Assembly (NCBI GenBank): GCA_020426505.1
Contig: JAGQPX010000160.1
Span: 1-52,420 of the forward strand
Direction of reading: 5' to 3'
Source: Planctomycetaceae bacterium
GTDB taxonomy: Bacteria; Planctomycetota; Planctomycetia; Planctomycetales; Planctomycetaceae
Length of the DNA stretch: 52,420 nucleotides
A program made the position numbers and the translations under genes. Positions 9,370-17,013 of the stretch are shown one piece after another (positions within the stretch are counted from its first letter, which is position 1; every line of letters begins with the position of its first letter). The notes under the pieces were generated by a model. The model searched no databases, was not told where the DNA came from, and saw nothing but the letters and a program-made list of their open reading frames with translations.

Positions 9370-10881
9370 ATGAACCGGGCCCCCGCCGACTTGGACTTCC
9401 TCGAGATGTCCGACGTCGGCACGTTAGAGATGTACCCCTCGATGCCGACTGACACGACGCGACCTTCACGAAACTTACCCCAAATACGACGAACACGCAT
9501 CCGCTCGGCTCACCTGGTGGGGGTCGGCGGCTCCGGGATGCAGGCTCTTGCTCAACTGATGCACGGGTTTCGCTGCCGCATCACTGGGTCGGATCAGGGG
9601 ATCCCGCAGCACCTCTTTTGGCGGCTGCACCAACAGGGGTTGCGAGTCAATCAGGGTCACGACGCAGCAAACCTGCCGGAAACGACCGATGTGCTCATCC
9701 ACAGTCCTACGATTCCTGGTGACAATCCGGAACGTGTGGAAGCGGCGCGATGCCAGCTGCCCCAACTTTCCTTGAGCCAGGCGATCGGCCGTCTGATGGC
9801 GAATCGCATCGGGGTTTCGGTTGCTGGTACACACGGCAAGACATCGACGACCTCGCTGCTTGGACACCTGCTCGACACGGCAGGCCTGTCCCCATCTGTT
9901 CTCGCGGGCGCGGAAATCCGGGGACGGGGCGTGAGTGGCTGGGCCGGACGCAGCAAGCTGTTTGTCGCCGAGAGTTGCGAGTATCAGGACCACTTTCTTG
10001 ATCTCACTCCCAAACATGCGATTCTCCTGAACATCGAGCCAGACCACTTCGACTGTTTCCCGACATTGGAGTCATCAATCAAGTCTTTTGGTCGTTTCGC
10101 TGGTTTGCTTCCCGATGACGGGACACTCATCGTCAATGCGGACTGTCAGGCGGCCATGCAGGCGGCTCAGCAGACGCAGGCCAACATCGTGACGTTCGGG
10201 ACTCGACTCGGGTCCGACTGGTGGCTCAGCGATATGCGTCAGACGTCACAGGGTTGGCGATTTCGAATTTTCCATCAATCGATGTTCTTCGGTGAATTCG
10301 ACCTCCCTTTGCCGGGACGACATCAGGTGCTCAACGCTTTGGCAGCCATCGCCATGAGTCGAACATTAGGAGCCTGTCGTCGCGACCTCTCCGAGGGACT
10401 GCGGTCATTTCCCGGCGTGGTGCGACGATTTGACCAGATTGGTTCGTGGAAAGGGGTGACGTTGATCGACGATTACGCGCATCACCCGACGGCGATACGC
10501 ACCACCCTGAAGACCGCTCGTGAACGATTCCCCAAGCGACGCGTGTGGTGTGCCTTTCAGCCACATCAGATCTCCCGTACGCAGAATCTGCTCTCCGACT
10601 TTGCCCGCAGCCTGGGTGTCGCAGACGAGGTGTTGATCGCCCCCATTTTCGCTGCCCGCGAGGTCGCGACGGACGACCGTTTCCGGCTGTCCCGTGAAAT
10701 GGTCGATCGCGTGAATCGCACCGGGACATCCGCCCGCTTTGTCGAGAGTCTTGACGAGATCACGACCACAATCGAGACTGAGGCGCGACCGGGCGACGTG
10801 TTCGTCACTCTCGGAGCGGGTGACATCGACCGCATCGCCTATGAATTCACCCTCAGGTTGCAGCGGCACCGCGCCTCGTAA
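9370..10881 (+). CDS. murC: UDP-N-acetylmuramate--L-alanine ligase
   Basis: MurC joins L-alanine to UDP-N-acetylmuramate using ATP, the first step of peptide-stem assembly in the cytoplasm. The N-terminal Rossmann domain begins with HLVGVGGSGMQALAQLM. The ATP-binding loop GTHGKTSTT follows, then the Mur ligase central domain (AESCEYQDHFLDL, LNIEPDHFDCF) and the C-terminal domain with DDYAHHPTAI. Length is normal for MurC. The start is uncertain: GTG 9340, ATG 9370, 9406, 9430 and 9442 are all in frame, none with a clear ribosome site, and 9430 or 9442 would give the N-terminus most like other MurC proteins. murB follows 59 bases downstream, so the two are probably co-transcribed. Their presence supports a peptidoglycan precursor pathway in this planctomycete. 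Confidence 0.93.
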   Translation: MNRAPADLDFLEMSDVGTLEMYPSMPTDTTRPSRNLPQIRRTRIRSAHLVGVGGSGMQALAQLMHGFRCRITGSDQGIPQHLFWRLHQQGLRVNQGHDAANLPETTDVLIHSPTIPGDNPERVEAARCQLPQLSLSQAIGRLMANRIGVSVAGTHGKTSTTSLLGHLLDTAGLSPSVLAGAEIRGRGVSGWAGRSKLFVAESCEYQDHFLDLTPKHAILLNIEPDHFDCFPTLESSIKSFGRFAGLLPDDGTLIVNADCQAAMQAAQQTQANIVTFGTRLGSDWWLSDMRQTSQGWRFRIFHQSMFFGEFDLPLPGRHQVLNALAAIAMSRTLGACRRDLSEGLRSFPGVVRRFDQIGSWKGVTLIDDYAHHPTAIRTTLKTARERFPKRRVWCAFQPHQISRTQNLLSDFARSLGVADEVLIAPIFAAREVATDDRFRLSREMVDRVNRTGTSARFVESLDEITTTIETEARPGDVFVTLGAGDIDRIAYEFTLRLQRHRAS

Positions 10882-10940
10882 CGTGCAAGGCTTTTGCAGG
10901 TGACGCTGCTTTCAGCGCGGCTGCGTCTCACGGAAACTGC

Positions 10941-11819
10941 ATGACGACTCTCGAAGACTTCAGCGACATTCTCCGTCGCGACGAACCACTGGCACCGCTG
11001 ACCTGGCTTAAGGTTGGCGGTCCCGCTCAGTACTTTTTCACCCCTCGCTCGGTTGAGCAACTCGAACAGGTCGTGCAGTGGTGCAACGACGAAGAGTTGC
11101 CCATTCGACTGCTCGGCGGCGGCTCGAACGTGCTGATCCGGGACGAGGGGGTCCCCGGGGCGGTCATCCAGTTGACCGGTGAAAGCTTCGCTGAGATCTC
11201 TGTCGACGGCACCATCATTCGTGCGGGCGGCGGTGCTCTTCTGTCGAATGTCGTCTCACAATCGGTCGCTGCCAAACTGGCGGGGCTCGAAACACTCGTC
11301 GGCATCCCCGGCACGGTCGGCGGAGCATTGCATGGCAACGCTGGCGGACGTCATGGAGACATCGGCCAGTTCGTCAAATCGGTGACCGTCCTGACGGCGA
11401 AGGGGGAACGCTTCACGCGAACCGAGGATGAACTCTCCTTCTCGTATCGCCGCAGCAGTATCAACGAACTCTGTCTCCTCTCAGCCGAGTTCCAACTGAC
11501 TGAAGAGGACCCGGTCGAAATTGACCGCAGGATGCGAACCGTCTGGATCATGAAAAAAGCGGGACAACCGTTTTCATTTCAGTCCGCCGGCTGCATCTTC
11601 AAGAACCCCCGCGGCCTCAGCGCCGGTGCCCTCATCGAACAGGCTGGTCTGAAGGGCACCCGCGTCGGCAATTGCGAAGTCAGCGACCGCCACGCCAACT
11701 TCATCGTCACCCACGAAGGAGCCACGTCCGCAGACGCGCTCCGTCTGATTGACCTCATCCAATCCCAGATACACGACGCCCACGGGATTGAACTCGAACT
11801 GGAGATTGACGTGTGGTGA
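10941..11819 (+). CDS. murB: UDP-N-acetylenolpyruvoylglucosamine reductase
   Basis: MurB reduces UDP-GlcNAc-enolpyruvate to UDP-MurNAc with FAD and NADPH, supplying the substrate of the MurC encoded just upstream. At 292 residues it is the compact type II form. Visible features are the FAD-binding elements LLGGGSNVLIRDEGVPGAVI and GIPGTVGGALHGNAGG, the SFSYRRS segment, and SAGCIFKNP near residue 218. In that last motif the general-acid position is Cys rather than the more common Ser, a replacement known in some MurB enzymes. A C-terminal HANFIVTHEGATSADAL completes the substrate domain. The ATG at 10941 gives the expected N-terminus (PLAPLTWLKVGGPA). Confidence 0.95.
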   Translation: MTTLEDFSDILRRDEPLAPLTWLKVGGPAQYFFTPRSVEQLEQVVQWCNDEELPIRLLGGGSNVLIRDEGVPGAVIQLTGESFAEISVDGTIIRAGGGALLSNVVSQSVAAKLAGLETLVGIPGTVGGALHGNAGGRHGDIGQFVKSVTVLTAKGERFTRTEDELSFSYRRSSINELCLLSAEFQLTEEDPVEIDRRMRTVWIMKKAGQPFSFQSAGCIFKNPRGLSAGALIEQAGLKGTRVGNCEVSDRHANFIVTHEGATSADALRLIDLIQSQIHDAHGIELELEIDVW

Positions 11820-11909
11820 GGATACCGAGGCGGATTGCCGAGATTCGTTTGAAAGTCATGCGTGCCTTTGATGTCCGAATCCGTCTTTCCCTGTATCGAT
11901 TGATGCCGA

Positions 11910-12479
11910 ATGACATCAAAGGAATCAGCATCTTGGCAAAACTTGGTTGACTCAATCGGAACTCAGGTTCCCAATGTCACTGAGTACGCGTTAGCCCCAA
12001 TCCCGTCACCGGTATTTGCGGGTATCCGATTGATGATGGACGTACAACTACCAAGTTGTTTGAGCGCGCTGTATGAGGTCACGAATGGCTTAGACCTTCC
12101 AGGGTACCTTCCGGATTTGTTTTCGTCGAACGACATGAGTTTTTCACTGATACGGGCTGAACACCTTGTCGAATGGTATCGGGGTCAAATGTCAAACGAC
12201 GGATCACGAGGCGGCGCGTGGACGCTCCTGCCGCACTGGATGAAGGTGCTATCGATCGGATATCGCGCAGACGGGCTTTGGAATCGCCATTGGTTACCTT
12301 TCGCAACTGACGGAGCAGGAGGAGTCCAATTCATCTCGACCAATTGGCCCTCATGTGTCTGTCAATACGATTCCGAAACGTTTGGCATCCGTCGCAGCGG
12401 TCGGACGCTCTCTGCTTACCTCCAATGGGTGTCTCGAAGAATTCGAAATGGAACGTTCGAAGTTCTTGATCCAAGTTGA
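11910..12479 (+). CDS. SMI1/KNR4 (SUKH-1) family protein
   Basis: A 189-residue cytoplasmic protein with the SUKH-1 pattern: LPSCLSALYEVTNGLDLPGY near residues 47-67 and HWLPFATDGAGGVQFI near 126-142. Many SUKH proteins are immunity proteins against contact-dependent or polymorphic nuclease toxins; others have regulatory roles. No toxin, Rhs or secretion gene lies beside it, so the immunity role is not supported by context. The gene is more AT-rich than murB or the cytochrome gene (about 48% GC in a sampled line), which suggests later acquisition. It ends 111 bases before the convergent cytochrome gene. Confidence 0.75.
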   Translation: MTSKESASWQNLVDSIGTQVPNVTEYALAPIPSPVFAGIRLMMDVQLPSCLSALYEVTNGLDLPGYLPDLFSSNDMSFSLIRAEHLVEWYRGQMSNDGSRGGAWTLLPHWMKVLSIGYRADGLWNRHWLPFATDGAGGVQFISTNWPSCVCQYDSETFGIRRSGRTLSAYLQWVSRRIRNGTFEVLDPS

Positions 12480-12590
12480 CATCGTGAACTGAGAACGGGC
12501 GAGCGCCCAAAGGCGGTGGCTAACTCCCATCTCAGAATAAGAACAGCATTGAATCGTAGGGGCATCAGGCCGTTAAGTCGGTTTGCAGAA

Positions 12591-14201
12591 TTACAGACAG
12601 AGCATGTAGGCGACGAGGTCGTCCTTCTCCTGGCTGGTGAGATTGAGTTCCAGCACCAGATTGAAGAACTCCACTGTGTCGTGCAGGGTCGGACAGCGGC
12701 CGTCGTGGAGGTACGGCGGTGAGTCCTTGATGCCTCGGAGGGGGAACGTCTTGATTGGTCCCTCTGGTCGACCGACATAGAACCGTTCAACACGCAGATC
12801 GTGCATGTAGTCGTCCACGAATGCGGGACCGGAATGGCACTTGACGCATTGGGCCTTGCCGTGGAAGAGTTCCTCGCCTCGCAGTTCCGACTCGTTCGCC
12901 AGTTCCGGAATGAGCCTCATCAGCGGATTGAGTTTGGGGGCGGGCGGGTAGTCGAGGATGGAATTCATGTCTCCCATGCGATTGGTCACCTCACGTTTCG
13001 CTGCCCGCGGGCCGATGGCCTGCTGCATGCCAGGGTCGCCGTCGAAGTACTCTTCGACTTCCGAGAAGTGATCCATGCTGCGGATCGATCGTTTCGACGA
13101 GAGCTGCATCAGGTTGAAGTTGCCCCGCATCGTCGGCGTGTCTGTGCGGAGTCGAGCCATGTTGGGACGCGAATCAGGTCCAAGCTCGAATGCTCCGTTG
13201 GTGTGACCGTTGACGTGACAGTCGAAGCAGGCAACACCCTTCGAGGGCTTTTCGGTGATGCGGTGGTCCGTGTGGTTGAACCATGTTGTCGGCGATGGAC
13301 GGAGCAGCTCCTTCAAGCCTTCCATCTGCTCTGGCGTTAACAGTCCGTCGAAGATTTCGTAGTAGTTGTCCAGCGTGACTTCGCGACCGTTCGTGACGTC
13401 GCCCAGCTCCTTGTGTGTCGACAGGAACATCGGTGGCGGGAACTCCGGGAGATAGCTCGACGGGAAGTCCATGTCGAGGTCGATCCGTTTGTGCTCGGGA
13501 TGTGCTTTGACCCATTCATCGGGAAAGACCATGTGAGCAACCGACTGCAACGGATGGGCCAGTGGTTTGTAGGGGAACAGGTCCTGTTCCTTGATCTCAC
13601 TCGGAGACATTGAAGCGAGCTCTTCGTAAGTGCTGACTGATTGCGGGAGTCGAGCGACCGGACCTTCCATGATCGGCTTACCGCCGGACATGAACTCCCC
13701 GATGATTGGTGTCTCAGAGAAATCGAAGCGACTTGCCATGTATGCCTCGACGTCGCTCATCAGATCGGGTTTTTGTTTCCGATGAAACTCCAACCATTGC
13801 TCGAACCGCATGGGCAGGATGGGTGATCCAAACGATGAGACGCCGCGCCCGTAGTACCGCCAGAGATCGAACGGTGTTCGCATCCCCTTGGTCAACGTGG
13901 GGTACAGCATCAGTTCGTCTTCGATGAATGGGGCCACCGAGCCGGGGTTTTCAACGGCGCCGACGGAGTAATCCTTGCGGGTGACTTCTGTCCGGAGGTT
14001 CTCTGAGTTGGGAGAACTTTCATCACCCTCCGTTTCGGAGGTGGACGGATCCTCCGGCGTCGCGGCTTCGAGTCGGCCCGCTCCGATTTGTGGGACACGG
14101 CTCAATCCTGTGCCTCGATACTGGTCGTATGACCAATTGACACCGATCACGATTGCAACCACAAGCAGCAGTTGCAGGATCTTTGACATGTAAGGTTTCA
14201 T
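12591..14201 (-). CDS. Di-haem cytochrome c peroxidase-family protein
   Basis: A 536-residue exported protein. The N-terminus has one hydrophobic segment (ILQLLLVVAIVIGVNW) that should act as signal or anchor. There are two c-type haem sites, CFDCH at 325-329 and CVKCH at 452-456, with the second in the setting GEELFHGKAQCVKCHSGPAF usual for the bacterial CcpA/MauG superfamily. A C-terminal FPLRGIKDSPPYLHDGRCPTLHDTVEF block also fits. It probably carries out periplasmic redox chemistry (peroxide reduction or substrate oxidation); the substrate is unknown. The family is usually shorter, so the ~300-residue N-terminal part is extra. ATG 14201 is chosen over the TTG at 14222. It follows the DoxX gene by 86 bases and is probably co-transcribed with it. 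Confidence 0.85.
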   Translation of the reverse strand: MKPYMSKILQLLLVVAIVIGVNWSYDQYRGTGLSRVPQIGAGRLEAATPEDPSTSETEGDESSPNSENLRTEVTRKDYSVGAVENPGSVAPFIEDELMLYPTLTKGMRTPFDLWRYYGRGVSSFGSPILPMRFEQWLEFHRKQKPDLMSDVEAYMASRFDFSETPIIGEFMSGGKPIMEGPVARLPQSVSTYEELASMSPSEIKEQDLFPYKPLAHPLQSVAHMVFPDEWVKAHPEHKRIDLDMDFPSSYLPEFPPPMFLSTHKELGDVTNGREVTLDNYYEIFDGLLTPEQMEGLKELLRPSPTTWFNHTDHRITEKPSKGVACFDCHVNGHTNGAFELGPDSRPNMARLRTDTPTMRGNFNLMQLSSKRSIRSMDHFSEVEEYFDGDPGMQQAIGPRAAKREVTNRMGDMNSILDYPPAPKLNPLMRLIPELANESELRGEELFHGKAQCVKCHSGPAFVDDYMHDLRVERFYVGRPEGPIKTFPLRGIKDSPPYLHDGRCPTLHDTVEFFNLVLELNLTSQEKDDLVAYMLCL

Positions 14202-14287
14202 GGGTTCGTCGCTTGGAATCAAGAATGAATGAATAATCAGCGATCATCGACACGGCTGCGAAATCACGCGTGAGATACGCGGCAGCA

Positions 14288-14839
14288 TCAGACGGGGAGC
14301 GAGTGCCCCTGCAATCTCAGGCTGGGGACCTTTCGCTTGTCGGTCATGGGAGCCCCGTTCGCCGGTTTTGAAATCGACTCGTCCGTATTGGCGGTCGAGA
14401 CGAGACGGGGCACACGTCGCGGAAAGACATTTGGAAGCAAGACCGTCCATCCAGCTGCGAGGAAAACGATATTCTTGAAGATGTACTGTCCTTCAACGTT
14501 CGGTGCGAAGGGGGCGAACTTGAATGTGAATTCGGTCAGCACAAACAAGGGCATAAACGTGCCGATCATGTGGCCGATGAACAACACGAAGGTCACGCGC
14601 GGCAGAACGTTGAAGATGAACCCCAAGCCGATCGCACATTCGAGCACTGCCAGACACCACAGCGCCGTGCTGGCATCCATCCAATGCTGCGTCATCGACA
14701 TCACAGTTTGTGTGGCGAGCATTTCCGCTGGGCTCAAGTCGGGGAAGAACTTGAGGATCCCGAAGTGAAAGTACACCAGGCCGAGTGCATAGCGAAGAAA
14801 TGTGGGAGAAGCGACGTTCGGAGTCTGTTTTTTTTCCAT
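14288..14839 (-). CDS. DoxX-like integral membrane protein
   Basis: A 183-residue membrane protein with four hydrophobic segments: FLRYALGLVYFHFGILKFFP; LWCLAVLECAIGLGFIF; VTFVLFIGHMIGTFMPLFVL; and IFKNIVFLAAGWTVLL. The FGxLKFFP motif in the first helix is typical of the DoxX family. DoxX proteins are linked to quinone or thiosulfate oxidation, or to oxidative-stress resistance, so pairing with the di-haem cytochrome downstream suggests a membrane-periplasm redox unit; this is inference. The C-terminal ~35 residues are polar and probably cytoplasmic. Its upstream region carries the conserved element at 14981-15038. Confidence 0.8.
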   Translation of the reverse strand: MEKKQTPNVASPTFLRYALGLVYFHFGILKFFPDLSPAEMLATQTVMSMTQHWMDASTALWCLAVLECAIGLGFIFNVLPRVTFVLFIGHMIGTFMPLFVLTEFTFKFAPFAPNVEGQYIFKNIVFLAAGWTVLLPNVFPRRVPRLVSTANTDESISKPANGAPMTDKRKVPSLRLQGHSLPV

Positions 14840-14980
14840 TGTGTTACGCGCCCAGAATCGAGTTGATGAACACAGAAATGAATAACAGGCGAAGATCCGT
14901 GGCGTGATGAGATGCCCTGATGGAGCAGGAAATGAAGACTCCCACGGACCACAACATTAGTCTGTACAACCCTTAGGGCA

Positions 14981-15038
14981 TTGTCTGTCGGCGCAGTCGG
15001 CGAATCTTTGTAGCTCGAATCCGACAAATCTGCGCAGC
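14981..15038 (-). promoter_or_regulatory. Conserved upstream element, copy A (before the DoxX/cytochrome operon)
   Basis: Written on the plus strand it reads TTGTCTGTCGGCG, 8 bases, GAAT, 4 bases, GTAGC, 5 bases, TCCGACA, 3 bases without a gap rule, then CTGCGCAGC. The same blocks in the same order occur at 16262-16317. TGTCGG and CCGACA form a dyad. The near edge is 142 bases from the DoxX start codon. Shared order and spacing point to a regulator site or promoter region rather than chance. Confidence 0.6.
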
Positions 15039-15098
15039 GTAAGCGACCCCCGTGTGTGGAAAACCATTGCACGGTCAAGGCTTGTGCTAAACGGCGTT

Positions 15099-15117
15099 CC
15101 CCCCCCCCCCCCGGGGG
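15099..15117. repeat. Homopolymer tract C14 followed by G5
   Basis: Fourteen consecutive C are followed by five G, in the non-coding interval between the DUF1559 stop and the DoxX promoter region. On the minus strand this is a G14 run. It may be a slippage-prone tract or a sequencing or assembly artefact. It lies outside any coding region. Confidence 0.8.
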
Positions 15118-15198
15118 TGGACCATCGTGCTGACAGTCAAGTAAAGCGCGTTCAACAGGTCTGGCGACAGTCGTGTGCCATCACATCGCCTCGGATTG

Positions 15199-16128
15199 TC
15201 AAAATGCCCCGACAACTTCTCCCTGACTAGCCGACACTGCCGCGCGCAGGACTCGGAAGTCCATACTCTCCGAAAGAAAACGGACATGTCCGTCACAGAA
15301 CATCGCGTGACATCCTCCAGAATGAAAACTGAAGAGTTCATCATTTGGTCCGCAATTCATGTCGACCCAGGGGCACGACGGCGGACCTCCCCAAGGGGTT
15401 CGATGAAAGTTCGGCGTAAAGGAAACACCGAATGCATTGTCCGGCTCTGCCCATCTCCAGTGAGACCTCTTGCTGCCGATGACGACGGGGTCATCGTATA
15501 GAGAGTCCATCCCATCGTTTCTCCCGACACATTCCCCCAACGCCATCGTGTTGCTTGTTCCATCGGTGACCTGCTTAATTGTGCTTCCCTCCCATCTCAA
15601 TCCTCCGTGAACCATGGTCGAACTGTCGGGAAGTCCCGTCACAGGACTAATGTTTGTGTGGATGGTGGGACCGTAATCGATCGCGCCGTATCCATCACTG
15701 TCCGTATCTCCATTTCGGAGTGCGGCACTCGGGCAGATGTAACCAGCGATTGCGATCTGAGTGATCGCAATGTTTTCCGGTGTTTGATTGTAATATGAGC
15801 CGAAGTCGAACTGGCCGGAAATGTTCGCTTGATCAATATACGGCAACACATGAGTGAAAAATGATTGGCGGTCAAAATTCTGCCCGAATGGACCGCTGCC
15901 AAGACCCTGTCCGGAAGACGGGAAACGTCGGAAAGTCGACTCGTAATTGTGCATTGCCAGGCCCAATTGCTTGAGGTTGTTTTTGCATTTGGTGCGACGC
16001 GCCGCTTCGCGCGCCTGCTGTACGGCCGGCAACAGAAGTGCAATCAGAATCGCAATGATGGCAATGACGACCAAGAGTTCGATCAGAGTGAATCCTCTCT
16101 CAGAGTTGTTGATGGCTCTCGCATTCAT
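15199..16128 (-). CDS. DUF1559 prepilin-like protein
   Basis: A 309-residue protein of the large planctomycete DUF1559 family. The N-terminus has a type IV prepilin-type cleavage/methylation site (ERGFTLIELLVVIAIIAILI), with Glu at +5 after the processed Gly. It is followed by the usual AARRTKCKNNLKQLGLAMHNYES block and ends with the H-X9-DG motif (HSGGCHAMFCDG). Such proteins are thought to be pseudopilin-like and exported, but their function is unknown. ATG 16128 is chosen because it puts the cleavage site ~12 residues from the start and has AGGAA 10 bases upstream; the open frame extends to 16200. Copy B of the conserved element lies 134 bases upstream. Confidence 0.9.
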   Translation of the reverse strand: MNARAINNSERGFTLIELLVVIAIIAILIALLLPAVQQAREAARRTKCKNNLKQLGLAMHNYESTFRRFPSSGQGLGSGPFGQNFDRQSFFTHVLPYIDQANISGQFDFGSYYNQTPENIAITQIAIAGYICPSAALRNGDTDSDGYGAIDYGPTIHTNISPVTGLPDSSTMVHGGLRWEGSTIKQVTDGTSNTMALGECVGRNDGMDSLYDDPVVIGSKRSHWRWAEPDNAFGVSFTPNFHRTPWGGPPSCPWVDMNCGPNDELFSFHSGGCHAMFCDGHVRFLSESMDFRVLRAAVSASQGEVVGAF

Positions 16129-16261
16129 TGGTGATGAGTTCCTGACGGAGTTTAAATGGAAAAGAAGAATGAGATGAATCGAATCAGCCGGTCCACGCAT
16201 CCAGAAGCGGTGGTCACGGCAAGATCGAAACTAAGATCGATTATGCGAGCCCGGCCAAGCC

Positions 16262-16317
16262 TTGTCTGTCGGCGGAAATAAGAATTCCGTGTAGCCGGTT
16301 TCCGACAGCTGCGCAGC
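16262..16317 (-). promoter_or_regulatory. Conserved upstream element, copy B (before the DUF1559 gene)
   Basis: Second copy of the element at 14981-15038: TTGTCTGTCGGCG, 7 bases, GAAT, 5 bases, GTAGC, 5 bases, TCCGACA, G, CTGCGCAGC (plus-strand reading). It sits in the 133-bp gap between the response-regulator stop and the DUF1559 upstream region, 134 bases from the ATG. Read toward the gene, CATAAT lies 18 bases beyond the shared GACAGACAA and could be a -10 box. Confidence 0.6.
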
Positions 16318-16333
16318 CCATGTGCGACGACGA

Positions 16334-16984
16334 TCAGCCGACCACGTTGTGCTCAAGGGCGAACCGGATCAGTTCGGCTGTGCTTTCCAGATTCAGCTTT
16401 TCCATGACACGGGCTCGATAGGTCGAGGCCGTGCTGGTGCTGACCTTCATCTGCTGGGCGCATTGCTGCAAGCTCTTGCCTGCTCCCAAAATGCGAAGCA
16501 AATCAAACTCTCGCTGTGAGAGGGACTCGAGCCCGATCCGCTCACGTTTTGGCCGACGAAGGTGTTTGAGAACCTCGGCCGACACCTTCGGTGAGATGTA
16601 GATGCCTCCGTCATAGACAACCTTGATGGCCTCGACCAACTCGTCAACGGCGGCGGATTTGATGAGATACCCGTGGGCTCCGCTCTCCAGCACTCGCACG
16701 GCGTAGTGGATGTTTTCATGGACTGTGAGCACGAGGATCTTCACGGTCGATTGTCGGCGGAGCAGCGATTCGATGACGGCTGGCGCATCGAGTCCGGGCA
16801 TCGAGTAGTCCAGCACCACACATTCGGGATCAGTTGACTTCACAATCTCCATGACTTGCGAACCGTTGCTCGCCTGACCGACCACATTGACTGTACCGCT
16901 GTCACTCAGAATCCGAGCGAGTGCTTCCCGGACCATCGAATGATCGTCGGCGAGAACAACTCGAATTGGAAGATCGCCGGACAT
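16334..16984 (-). CDS. NarL/FixJ-type response regulator
   Basis: A 216-residue DNA-binding regulator. The receiver domain (residues 1-125) has the acidic pair DD at 13-14, the phospho-acceptor Asp59 in CVVLDYSMPG, the conserved Thr in VLTVHE, and Lys in YLIKSAA. The LuxR-type helix-turn-helix at ~150-210 contains LSQREFDLLRILGAGKSLQQ and TYRARVMEKLNLEST. It is encoded 29 bases after the histidine kinase gene on the same strand, so the two form a standard pair. Targets are unknown; the two elements at 14981 and 16262, close downstream, are reasonable candidates. Confidence 0.93.
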   Translation of the reverse strand: MSGDLPIRVVLADDHSMVREALARILSDSGTVNVVGQASNGSQVMEIVKSTDPECVVLDYSMPGLDAPAVIESLLRRQSTVKILVLTVHENIHYAVRVLESGAHGYLIKSAAVDELVEAIKVVYDGGIYISPKVSAEVLKHLRRPKRERIGLESLSQREFDLLRILGAGKSLQQCAQQMKVSTSTASTYRARVMEKLNLESTAELIRFALEHNVVG

Positions 16985-17013
16985 GGTAGGAAATCCGTCA
17001 GGGGAATCGCTTA

